Assembly (NCBI GenBank): GCA_023460085.1
Contig: JAEWRI010000003.1
Span: 1 to 19,112, forward strand
DNA length: 19,112 bases
From: Bacillota bacterium
Lineage (GTDB): Bacteria; Bacillota; Clostridia; Christensenellales; SZUA-584
Reading direction: 5' to 3'
Position 1 is the stretch's first letter; every line of letters begins with the position of its first letter. The translations under genes and the position numbers were made by a program. Under the pieces are notes generated by a model. It made no database searches. It was not told where the DNA came from and saw nothing but the letters and a program-made list of their open reading frames with translations. Below are positions 13,113 through 19,112 of this stretch, piece by piece.

Positions 13113-14558
13113 CTAATGCTTAAACCCTTCGAGCAGCAGCTCCGCCACCACAACCTTTTCGTCGAAGGGATGCTTCACCCCGCAAATCTCCTGATACGTC
13201 TCGTGGCCCTTGCCCGCGAGCACGATAACGTCACCCGCCTGCGCGTTGTCGATGGCATAGCGTATCGCTTCGCGCCGGTTCTCTATGCACACATACGGAC
13301 ACTTCGTACGCTTCATCCCTTCCTCCACCGCGCTGAGGATATCCATAGGATCTTCCGTGCGCGGATTGTCGGAGGTGATGATCGCAAACGTCGAAAGCGT
13401 CCCCGCAATTTCGCCCATGATTGGGCGTTTGCCCTTGTCCCGGTCTCCGCCGCAGCCAAATACCGGTATGATTCGGCCGCGCGCAAAGGCGCACACCGTG
13501 CGCAGCGTATTCTCCAGACCATCCGGCGTATGCGCGTAGTCGAGAATGATGGTAAAGGGCTTATCGCCCGTGTCCAGCACCTCGAAGCGGCCCGCCACGC
13601 TGGGTATCGCTTCCAGTCCCAGCTTGATGAGCTCGGGCTTGATATTGAGCAGCAGGCACGCGGTCGCCGCGGCAAGCGAGTTGTATACGCTGAAAATCCC
13701 CGGAATACGGATGGACAGCGGCAGCATGGCCGTGCCGAAGCACATGTCGTATGTTACGCCGCGCGGCGTAATCTCAATGTTCCGCGCAACGACATCTGCG
13801 CGTTCCTTTATACCATATGTACGCCAATCAATTTCGATACCATCCATCATGTATTCCGCCGCGGCATCGTCCTCGTTCATGGCGGCATGGCGGCACGCAT
13901 AAAAAAGCTTCTTCTTTGCTGCCCGGTAGTTATCAAAATTGCCGTGAAAATCGAGATGATCCTGCGTAAGGTTGGAGAATATGCCGACTTCGAACAGGAT
14001 GCCCGATACACGGCCCAGTGAAAGGGAGTGGGACGAAACCTCCATCACGACTGCCTCGCAGTTTTCATCGGCCATACGGGCCAGCAGCGCAAAGAGGTCG
14101 GGCGATTCGGGTGTCGTGCGTTCTGTCGGCAGCTCTTGCTGCCCTATCATGTTGACGATGGTGCCGATAAGGCCGGTCTTCTTTCCGGATCTCTCCAGCA
14201 CTGATTTGATCATGTAGGTAGTGGTGGTTTTGCCGTTGGTACCGGTTACTCCCACCATGGCGAGCTTTTCGTCGGGCCGTCCGTAGAACTCCCGCGAGAT
14301 CAGCGCCATTGCCGTGCGCGCGTCCTCCACGACGATCTGCGGCACGTCGAGCTCCAGTCTGCACGTCACCATCAGCGCCGCAGCCCCGTTCTTCACTGCG
14401 TCGGGCGCGTAGAGATGGCCGTCAGTCTTAAAGCCGCTGATGCAGAAAAATAGCGCGCCTCTGCACACTTTTCGGGAATCGTATTCTACAGCGGTAATTT
14501 CAGTATCCCCGCACCCCACAAGCTCCATTTCCTCAAGGACAAGCTGTGAAAGCTTCAA
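13113..14558 (-). CDS. murE: UDP-MurNAc-tripeptide ligase MurE, meso-DAP type
   Basis: A 481-residue ATP-dependent ligase adding the third stem-peptide residue. Visible: MKLSQLVLEE at the start as in the family; P-loop GTNGKTTTT at about 105-113; TTPESPDLFALL with the UDP-substrate contacts; the carbamylated-lysine segment YRAAKKKLFY near 211-220; the amino-acid specificity motif DNPR at 397-400, diagnostic of meso-diaminopimelate; and GKGHE at 449-453. I choose TTG at 14556-14558 because GGAGG is 7 nt upstream, whereas the in-frame ATG at 14564 is only one base from that site. An extended -10 promoter candidate lies immediately upstream. Confidence 0.95.
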   Translation of the reverse strand: MKLSQLVLEEMELVGCGDTEITAVEYDSRKVCRGALFFCISGFKTDGHLYAPDAVKNGAAALMVTCRLELDVPQIVVEDARTAMALISREFYGRPDEKLAMVGVTGTNGKTTTTYMIKSVLERSGKKTGLIGTIVNMIGQQELPTERTTPESPDLFALLARMADENCEAVVMEVSSHSLSLGRVSGILFEVGIFSNLTQDHLDFHGNFDNYRAAKKKLFYACRHAAMNEDDAAAEYMMDGIEIDWRTYGIKERADVVARNIEITPRGVTYDMCFGTAMLPLSIRIPGIFSVYNSLAAATACLLLNIKPELIKLGLEAIPSVAGRFEVLDTGDKPFTIILDYAHTPDGLENTLRTVCAFARGRIIPVFGCGGDRDKGKRPIMGEIAGTLSTFAIITSDNPRTEDPMDILSAVEEGMKRTKCPYVCIENRREAIRYAIDNAQAGDVIVLAGKGHETYQEICGVKHPFDEKVVVAELLLEGFKH

Positions 14559-14578
14559 GCGCATTCCTCCCTGCCTTT

Positions 14579-14599
14579 AATCCTTTGAGGATTATAACA
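14579..14599 (-). promoter_or_regulatory. Extended -10 promoter and small hairpin before murE
   Basis: On the minus strand TGTTATAAT (14591-14599) is an extended -10 with a consensus hexamer; no good -35 is visible. It is followed by TAATCC, loop TCAAA, GGATTA (14579-14595), a perfect 6-bp inverted repeat at the expected start of transcription. It could be an operator or a transcript 5' hairpin. Position between the PBP stop and murE suggests an internal promoter for the precursor-synthesis half of the cluster. Confidence 0.55.
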
Positions 14600-14631
14600 T
14601 ACCCGTCTGTGAATGTAACGCAAAAGTTATA

Positions 14632-16776
14632 CTAGCCTCCTGTCGCACTGAATTCCACCTGTACCGCCGAATCCTTTGGCACGATCGTTCCGGCGGCAGG
14701 ATTTTGATGCTTTGCAACGCCATCTCCGGTGACGCTCATCGTAAGCCCCGCGTCCTCAATGAGCTGCGCGGCCTCCATCACCGTCTTGTCGGATACGTCG
14801 GGCACAACCGTCATGCCCTCCATCTCGTCGTACTCTTCCTCGTTCTCCATGTACAGCAGCACAGTGGTGCCCTTATCCATCATCTCGCCCGGCGCCGGCA
14901 TTTGGCGAAGCACCTTGCCGGTACCATTGGTCAGATATTCCAGCCCCAACGCGTTCAGCGCCGCTCCCGCAGCCGCCTCGTCGAGGTTCGATACATCCGG
15001 CACTTCCACCTGTTCGAGTTTCGGCACTTCAGCATAGTCCGGTTCGATGCCCCAATACTGAAGCGAATTCTGGATTACGCTCTTGACGTAAGGCGCAGCG
15101 ACGATGCTGCCGAAGGTTACCGGAACACCCGGCTCATCGACGATAATCAGCACCGCAATCTTTGGGTCATTCGCGGGCGCAAAGCCGATGAACGAAGAAA
15201 TCACCTTGTCGTGCAGCACGTTATGATTCTCGTCATATTTCTGCGCGGTGCCAGTCTTGCCGCCTACGTGGTATCCCGGAATGTAGCAGTTCTTGCCGCT
15301 GCCTTCCCTCACCACGCTTTCGAGTATGCCGCGTACCGTGGCCGATGTCTCCTCCGAAATCACCTGCCGCAGCATCACCGGATCATACTCCTCGATATAG
15401 TTTCCTTCGTCGTCCGCGATGCCTTTGACGAGCGAAGGTTGATATAAAAATCCGCCGTTAACCACTGCGCTGAATGAGGAGATCAGCTGAAGCGGTGTAA
15501 CGGCTATCGATTGCCCGAACGCGATCCGGGCGAGGTCACCATTTGTCACATACTTTTCCGCAGCCACGATTCCCGTGCCGTCGGAGGGAAATGTGATTCC
15601 CGTTTCCTGTCCGAAACCAAAGTCGTATATGTAGTCGTAGAACGTCTCGACGCCCATGTTGAGTCCCATTTGCATGAACGCGACGTTACATGAATTTTGC
15701 ACTGCCTCTTCAAGTGTTTGGCTGCCATGCGAATTGGGGTAGCGCCAGCACTTGATCATCTGCCCATCCACTACTTTATATCCCGGGCAGAAAAACGTAT
15801 CGCTTGTGCTGACCGCTCCGCTTTCCAGCGCGGACGCCAGCGTAATGACCTTAAACGTAGAACCGGGCTCATACGCGTCAGTGATAATCCGGTTGCGCGT
15901 CAGCGCCGTCAGCGCCGAAACGTCGTCGCGCGGTACCTCGTTGAGGTCGAAGTCCGGGTAGTTTGCGATAGCGAGGATTTCCCCGGTATTCGGATCCATC
16001 GCGATGCCGCATGCACTGCTGGCGCTCTGCTCGGTGCACGCTTCCTGCACCGCCTGCTCCATGAAGCTCTGTATCACCTCGTCGATGGTCGTCACAAGAT
16101 TGTAACCGTCCACCGGAGGAATGTACGCCTCGTCGCCAATCGCCAAATCCCGGCCATCCCTGTCAGTCTCAGAAACGATGGTTCCATTCTGCCCCGACAG
16201 GTATTTGTTGAAGTACGCCTCGAGTCCCTCCTGCCCTGCACCATCCACCGTGGTATATCCCAGCGTCTGTGTCAGGAACGAGCTGTTCGGATAGTAGCGC
16301 CTTACATCCAGCGAAAAGTACACGCCGGGCAGGTTTTCCACACGCAGCGCGTTGGCCACTTCCGTGGTCACCTGTCGCTTGAGCCATACCTCGGACTTTT
16401 TGGTATCCGTGGCTTTCTCGCGTACCGTAGCTTCATCCATGCCGAGTATGCGGGCCAATATACTTACAATGGCGTCCACGTTGCTCTTGGTAATCTCGGA
16501 CGGGCGCACCACCACAGTTTGTGCCGTTGCGCTCTGCGCGAGCACATTCCCGTTGCGATCCAGAATTTCACCGCGCTGTGCGGCTACCGCCAGGTCGCGG
16601 GTCTGCTGCTGCATGGCTTTGCGCTGCAACTCGTCGCCCTGAATGAACACCACGACGCCCATTTTTACCGCTAAGCCGGAGAAAAGCACCAGCACCGCCG
16701 TCATCAGAAACAGCAGCCTCTTTTTGGACTGGAGCGTCGGCAGCGGTACTACCTTGTTCTCTTTCCGACGTTCCAT
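14632..16776 (-). CDS. Class B penicillin-binding protein with two PASTA domains (FtsI/PBP2x/SpoVD type)
   Basis: A 714-residue septal transpeptidase. Order: short cytoplasmic end, membrane anchor at about 21-45, pedestal domain with RGEILDRNGNVLA at 68-80, then the transpeptidase domain with STFK (nucleophile S306), SCN (362-364) and KTGT (507-510). Two PASTA domains close it, about 590-645 (opening VEVPDVSNLDE) and 655-710 (opening TVVPDVSDKT). PASTA repeats are typical of Gram-positive division PBPs and the sporulation paralogue SpoVD. Being the only PBP in the cluster, the division role is favoured. The ATG at 16776 has GGAGGGG 6 nt upstream; an in-frame ATG at 16791 overlaps the ftsL TGA (TGATG). 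Confidence 0.94.
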   Translation of the reverse strand: MERRKENKVVPLPTLQSKKRLLFLMTAVLVLFSGLAVKMGVVVFIQGDELQRKAMQQQTRDLAVAAQRGEILDRNGNVLAQSATAQTVVVRPSEITKSNVDAIVSILARILGMDEATVREKATDTKKSEVWLKRQVTTEVANALRVENLPGVYFSLDVRRYYPNSSFLTQTLGYTTVDGAGQEGLEAYFNKYLSGQNGTIVSETDRDGRDLAIGDEAYIPPVDGYNLVTTIDEVIQSFMEQAVQEACTEQSASSACGIAMDPNTGEILAIANYPDFDLNEVPRDDVSALTALTRNRIITDAYEPGSTFKVITLASALESGAVSTSDTFFCPGYKVVDGQMIKCWRYPNSHGSQTLEEAVQNSCNVAFMQMGLNMGVETFYDYIYDFGFGQETGITFPSDGTGIVAAEKYVTNGDLARIAFGQSIAVTPLQLISSFSAVVNGGFLYQPSLVKGIADDEGNYIEEYDPVMLRQVISEETSATVRGILESVVREGSGKNCYIPGYHVGGKTGTAQKYDENHNVLHDKVISSFIGFAPANDPKIAVLIIVDEPGVPVTFGSIVAAPYVKSVIQNSLQYWGIEPDYAEVPKLEQVEVPDVSNLDEAAAGAALNALGLEYLTNGTGKVLRQMPAPGEMMDKGTTVLLYMENEEEYDEMEGMTVVPDVSDKTVMEAAQLIEDAGLTMSVTGDGVAKHQNPAAGTIVPKDSAVQVEFSATGG

Positions 16777-16790
16777 GCGTTTCCCCTCCA

Positions 16791-17255
16791 TCAGCCGCCC
16801 GGTTGTGTCTCTATCACCTGTTCCGGGTCGGGATATGTCATGCCCAGCTCCTGCTGAGCCGTCTGCTGCACAACCATCAGATCGTCCTTCAGCTCAATAT
16901 CCACCTGGAGGGCGTCAATCTGGTTCTCCACCGACGCGATGTTGGTCTCCAGCTCGACGTTTTGTCTGCCCATGGAGCTAGCGACAGCATAGCGCGATAC
17001 CAGCACAGCCATCGCGCAGAATGCCACGAACAGCACAATCAGCGTGGAGGCGAGACCTTTTTTGGGCTGCTCCGCCTTGCGGGGGATGGCCTTGGCCCGA
17101 GGCTGCGCTTTAGGCACGGAAACCGGCCTGCGCGCAATCTCCGTGGCGAAATCATTACCAATATATGCGACGTTACCTTCGATCTTAACCACGCGTTTGC
17201 GGTTTGGCGGTGCGCTTTGTACTTCATATGCGGTTTTTCTTTGTACTGCCTGCAT
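16791..17255 (-). CDS. ftsL: Cell division protein FtsL (FtsL/DivIC-like)
   Basis: A 154-residue bitopic protein: a long basic, proline-containing cytoplasmic region (1-68), a membrane span (about 69-89), a coiled coil (about 93-125) and the family-type tail ELGMTYPDPEQVIE. FtsL and DivIC form a coiled-coil complex with FtsQ/DivIB. Sequence alone barely separates FtsL from DivIC; position between rsmH and the PBP identifies FtsL. ATG with GGAGG 6 nt upstream. Its TGA overlaps the first possible ATG of the PBP gene. Confidence 0.88.
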   Translation of the reverse strand: MQAVQRKTAYEVQSAPPNRKRVVKIEGNVAYIGNDFATEIARRPVSVPKAQPRAKAIPRKAEQPKKGLASTLIVLFVAFCAMAVLVSRYAVASSMGRQNVELETNIASVENQIDALQVDIELKDDLMVVQQTAQQELGMTYPDPEQVIETQPGG

Positions 17256-17275
17256 TGCCTGCCTCCGACACGTGC

Positions 17276-18223
17276 CTAAAGCTGCGGTCTGATTGCGCTC
17301 TTTTTCTCAAAAGCACGCAGCTTGGCGCTGCGCGCGCGACTGTTTTCCTCTTCCTCCCGCTCCGAGGGAACGATGGGCTTGCCGGTGACGACGCGGCCCA
17401 TGGAACTTTTCCCGCAGATACATATCGGGAAACTCTTCGGGCATTCGCATGGATCCGCCATGCGGCGGAATTCCTGTTTGACGATGCGATCCTCCAGAGA
17501 ATGAAACGTGATCACCGCAATGCGCGCGCCCTCGTTCATGACATCCACAAAATCAGAAAGCGCCTGCTTTACCGCGTCCAGCTCTCCGTTGACTTCGATG
17601 CGCAACGCCTGAAATACCCGCCTTGCGGGATGCGGTCCTTCCCTTCTTGCGCCGCTCGGCACGGCCTTTTTGATGACGTCCACCAACTCCGTGGTGGTTG
17701 TTATGGGCCGCTGGCTTCGTTCCCTCACAATGAACTCCGCAATGCGAGCGGCCCACCTTTCCTCACCGTAATCCCGAAAGATTCGCTCAAGGTCCCGTTG
17801 CGCATAGTTAGCTACTATGTCTGCGGCGCATGTGTTATCTTCCTTGTTCATGCGCATATCGAGCCTCGAGTCCTGTTTATATGAGAACCCCCTGTTACAT
17901 TGGTCCAGTTGGAACGATGACACGCCGAGATCCAGCACCGCTCCGTCTATCCCGTTTATCTCAAGCATATCCAGTATGCTTTTGATCTCCCTGAAGTTTC
18001 CGTGGACGTATTCCACATTATCAAAGGCCTTCAGCCTCTCTCTGGCCTGCCCGAGCGCAAATTCGTCGCGGTCGATGCCCACCAGCCTGCCTCCCGGCGA
18101 TATCCTCTCCAGTATCGCCGCGGCGTGCCCGCCTCCGCCCAGCGTACCGTCCACTACCGTCATGCCGGGGTTCAGGTTCAGCAGTTCAATGCTTTCATTC
18201 AACAATACGGATTTGTGCTCCAT
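17276..18223 (-). CDS. rsmH: 16S rRNA (cytosine1402-N4)-methyltransferase RsmH (MraW)
   Basis: A 315-residue SAM-dependent enzyme methylating N4 of C1402 in 16S rRNA. Visible: HKSVLLNESIELL at the start, the SAM loop DGTLGGGGHAAAIL at 25-38, GIDRDEFAL near 49-57, DLGVSSFQLD, and FHSLEDRIVK. The C-terminal third contains the clustered cysteines CECPKSFPICICG, typical of clostridial RsmH and possibly metal binding. The ATG lies 3 nt after the mraZ stop, so the two are surely co-transcribed. Confidence 0.97.
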   Translation of the reverse strand: MEHKSVLLNESIELLNLNPGMTVVDGTLGGGGHAAAILERISPGGRLVGIDRDEFALGQARERLKAFDNVEYVHGNFREIKSILDMLEINGIDGAVLDLGVSSFQLDQCNRGFSYKQDSRLDMRMNKEDNTCAADIVANYAQRDLERIFRDYGEERWAARIAEFIVRERSQRPITTTTELVDVIKKAVPSGARREGPHPARRVFQALRIEVNGELDAVKQALSDFVDVMNEGARIAVITFHSLEDRIVKQEFRRMADPCECPKSFPICICGKSSMGRVVTGKPIVPSEREEEENSRARSAKLRAFEKKSAIRPQL

Positions 18224-18226
18224 CGT

Positions 18227-18664
18227 TTATATCCCGTATGCGGCCATCTTTTGCATGGCTACTTCGTCGGACGGTTCCTGTGCTTCGTAGCTCTGCCACT
18301 TCTCCCGCGCCCATATTTCCACGCGGTACGATGCGCCGATGATCACGATGTCCTTATCTATCTCTACTTTCTCCCGAAGCACCTGGGGCAGCAGTACGCG
18401 CCCCTGTTTGTCAGGCTCCCCCTTGCATGCGTTGGAATACACCCTGCGTACGAATCGCTGTGCATCGGTGTCGGACTGGGGCAGCGCGCTCAGCTTGTCG
18501 GCAAATTTCTGCCACTCCTCTTCGGAATACGCCACGAGACAGTCCTTCGTCAGGCAGGTAATATAAAACGGATCCCCCAAATCCACTCTCAACTTGGAGG
18601 GAACCGCTACACGGCCTTTTTCATCCAACGTATGAAGGTATGTCCCGATGAGCGAACCTTTCAA
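18227..18664 (-). CDS. mraZ: Transcriptional regulator MraZ
   Basis: A 145-residue protein with two SpoVT/AbrB-like DNA-binding modules, marked by DEKGRVAVPSKLR at 14-26 and DKQGRVLLPQVLRE at 85-98. MraZ binds tandem TGGG-type repeats in front of its own gene and regulates the dcw operon, and such repeats are present 80-120 nt upstream. The start is TTG at 18662-18664, preceded by GGGGGA at about 5 nt; the protein then begins MKGSLIGTYLHTLD as usual for the family. First gene of the cluster. Confidence 0.95.
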   Translation of the reverse strand: MKGSLIGTYLHTLDEKGRVAVPSKLRVDLGDPFYITCLTKDCLVAYSEEEWQKFADKLSALPQSDTDAQRFVRRVYSNACKGEPDKQGRVLLPQVLREKVEIDKDIVIIGASYRVEIWAREKWQSYEAQEPSDEVAMQKMAAYGI

Positions 18665-18746
18665 AGCAATCCCCCATGCTCAGCTTTCCGCTGCGCTTTA
18701 CCCCCTCCACAATGTGCCGGAACGGGTGTTTGAGCACCAATTTGCC

Positions 18747-18780
18747 TCCACCGTGCCCCACAGCTACCCATTTCTCCCCA
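18747..18780 (-). promoter_or_regulatory. MraZ boxes: four 10-bp-spaced TGGR repeats
   Basis: On the minus strand TGGG occurs at 18780-18777, 18770-18767 and 18760-18757, and TGGA at 18750-18747, each exactly 10 bp apart. This fits the known MraZ operator (TGGG direct repeats with about 10-bp period, reported for E. coli). The last copy is degenerate. No convincing -35/-10 pair is visible close to them. Confidence 0.85.
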
Positions 18781-18828
18781 CTATGTCATCAATATTCGGC
18801 ATAACTTCAGGGATTCCTTCTTGCGTTT

Positions 18829-18846
18829 TATGAATATTTATTCAAT
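18829..18846. promoter_or_regulatory. ARG-box-like palindrome upstream of mraZ
   Basis: The core TGAATAAATATTCA (minus strand; 18831-18844) is a perfect 14-bp palindrome. With flanks ATTGAATAAATATTCATA it satisfies every position of the 18-bp ArgR/AhrC ARG-box consensus (WNTGAATWWWWATTCANW). It lies about 165 bp upstream of the mraZ start in an AT-rich stretch. No arginine gene is visible, so the regulator is uncertain. Confidence 0.4.
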
Positions 18847-18902
18847 ACGTAATCATTTTTTTAAAATATGTATCCCTCTAAAGAGGCATACCAGATATGG
18901 TG

Positions 18903-18934
18903 GCGAATGTATATTCGTACAAATATGCGTTCGC
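18903..18934. repeat. 32-bp near-perfect inverted repeat
   Basis: Sixteen-nt arms meet at a central GTAC, with 13 of 16 pairs matching and the three exceptions all transitions (G-U pairs if transcribed on the plus strand). The left half contains a perfect 14-bp sub-palindrome CGAATGTATATTCG (18904-18917). It lies in the AT-rich non-coding stretch (18781-18986) between mraZ and the IS-like end. It looks like an operator for an unknown dimeric or tetrameric regulator. Confidence 0.55.
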
Positions 18935-19011
18935 TATGCACGGTATCCCGCATTGCATCGCCAGAAATAAAAAAGGACTGAGTGAATGAACTGAACCCTA
19001 GAAAACAGACA

Positions 19012-19040
19012 TTGAGAAAAAAGGCCTCCTGTCGTAGGAT
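19012..19040 (+). promoter_or_regulatory. Promoter candidate of the IS-like element
   Basis: On the plus strand -35 TTGAGA (19012-19017), a 17-nt spacer and -10 TAGGAT (19035-19040). The expected start near 19047 falls inside the 3' arm of the adjacent hairpin, so the native transcript would lack the 5' arm and leave the ribosome binding site free. Confidence 0.5.
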
Positions 19041-19059
19041 AAAACGGCAGGAGGTTTTT
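19019..19059. terminator. Hairpin with T-runs on both strands; masks the ORF ribosome binding site
   Basis: CCTCCTGTCG (19025-19034) pairs with CGGCAGGAGG (19045-19054) with one G-U pair and a 10-nt loop. TTTTT follows on the plus strand, and a T-run (from the A-run at 19017-19022) follows the structure on the minus strand, so it can end transcripts in both directions. The 3' arm contains AGGAGG, the ribosome binding site of the ORF at 19064. Confidence 0.75.
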
Positions 19060-19063
19060 AATT

Positions 19064-19112
19064 ATGGGGAAGCATTTTGGAAAGGACATCATTCTACAAG
19101 TTTTAGAGATGA
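19064..19112 (+). CDS. N-terminal 16 codons of a plus-strand ORF, possibly transposase OrfA (partial)
   Basis: ATG at 19064, with GGAGG 9 nt upstream, opens a frame (MGKHFGKDIILQVLEM) that runs to the window end without a stop. It is the only gene start on the plus strand supported here. Sixteen residues are too few to identify a family; the helix-like start and the IS-type context suggest the helix-turn-helix protein OrfA of an IS3-like element, which remains unproven. Confidence 0.45.
   Translation, partial: MGKHFGKDIILQVLEM

Larger units (their letters stand above)
18987..19112 (+). mobile_element. Left end of a putative IS3-family-like insertion sequence (partial)
   Basis: From 18987 the sequence TGAACTGAACCC followed by an A-rich stretch and ACAGACA resembles the terminal inverted repeats of IS3-family (IS150-group) elements. 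Inside it come a promoter, a hairpin covering the ribosome binding site, and an ORF running off the window: the normal layout of an IS left end. The right end and target duplication are outside the window, so the assignment is inference from pattern memory. Confidence 0.45.

Noticed and set aside
5037..16674. Long plus-strand open frames (over 300 codons) opposite ftsZ, murA, ftsW/murD, murD/mraY and the PBP gene
   Set aside because: They lie antisense to well-identified genes, have compositions rich in Arg, His and Ala typical of shadow frames in GC-rich coding DNA, show no recognisable domains and lack ribosome binding sites.
18904..18917. LexA (SOS) box CGAATGTATATTCG
   Set aside because: The Gram-positive LexA core GAAC-N4-GTTC is broken symmetrically at both core positions, and no SOS gene is adjacent; kept only as part of the 32-bp inverted repeat.
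1..19112. CRISPR arrays, tRNA, rRNA or a defence island
   Set aside because: No regularly spaced repeats, no tRNA-like cloverleaf and no rRNA segment were noticed, and every complete gene has a housekeeping-type assignment or a small-protein explanation.

Overview
The window reads as a chromosomal segment from an anaerobic-type Firmicute (class Clostridia; a Christensenellales-like lineage is a guess). The base composition looks moderately GC-rich. The reasons are: a MraZ-headed division and cell-wall (dcw) cluster ending in ftsZ; a class B penicillin-binding protein with two PASTA domains; MurE with the meso-diaminopimelate motif DNPR; the Firmicutes trio ireB-ruvX-DUF1292; and a clostridial-style rrf2-nifS-iscU set. 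All complete genes lie on the minus strand, so the window reads biologically from right to left.

Right edge (18665-19112): a long non-coding leader upstream of mraZ. It holds four 10-bp-spaced MraZ boxes, a perfect ARG-box-like palindrome and a 32-bp near-palindrome. From about 18987 to the window end lies what looks like the left end of an IS3-family-like element, with the first 16 codons of a plus-strand ORF.

Core (5057-18664): mraZ, rsmH, ftsL, PASTA-PBP, murE, mraY, murD, ftsW, murA, ftsQ, ftsA, ftsZ, closed by a terminator. The products make lipid-linked peptidoglycan precursors (MurA, MurD, MurE, MraY), polymerise and cross-link them at the septum (FtsW with the PBP), and build the divisome (FtsZ, FtsA, FtsQ, FtsL). 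The usual cluster members murF, murG, murB and murC are absent. Internal promoter candidates precede murE and ftsA.

Middle (4544-5000): a two-CBS-domain protein resembling the c-di-AMP-binding CbpB/DarB type, with its own terminator.

Left part (192-4458): an iron-sulfur assembly operon (Rrf2 regulator with IscR-like cysteines, cysteine desulfurase, IscU scaffold), driven by a near-consensus promoter with an IscR type-1-like operator. A 53-residue membrane-type small gene follows. Then come ireB (own promoter), ruvX, a DUF1292 gene (own promoter) and a YhhN/TMEM86-family membrane protein. Positions 1-191 contain no gene I can support, only a 22-bp perfect palindrome at the very edge.

I found no clear new multi-gene system. 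The most interesting signals are regulatory. Two loci (the IS-like end and ireB) share a layout in which a promoter -10 lies in the loop of a hairpin whose 3' arm carries the ribosome binding site. FtsA also carries substitutions at both acidic nucleotide-binding motif positions.
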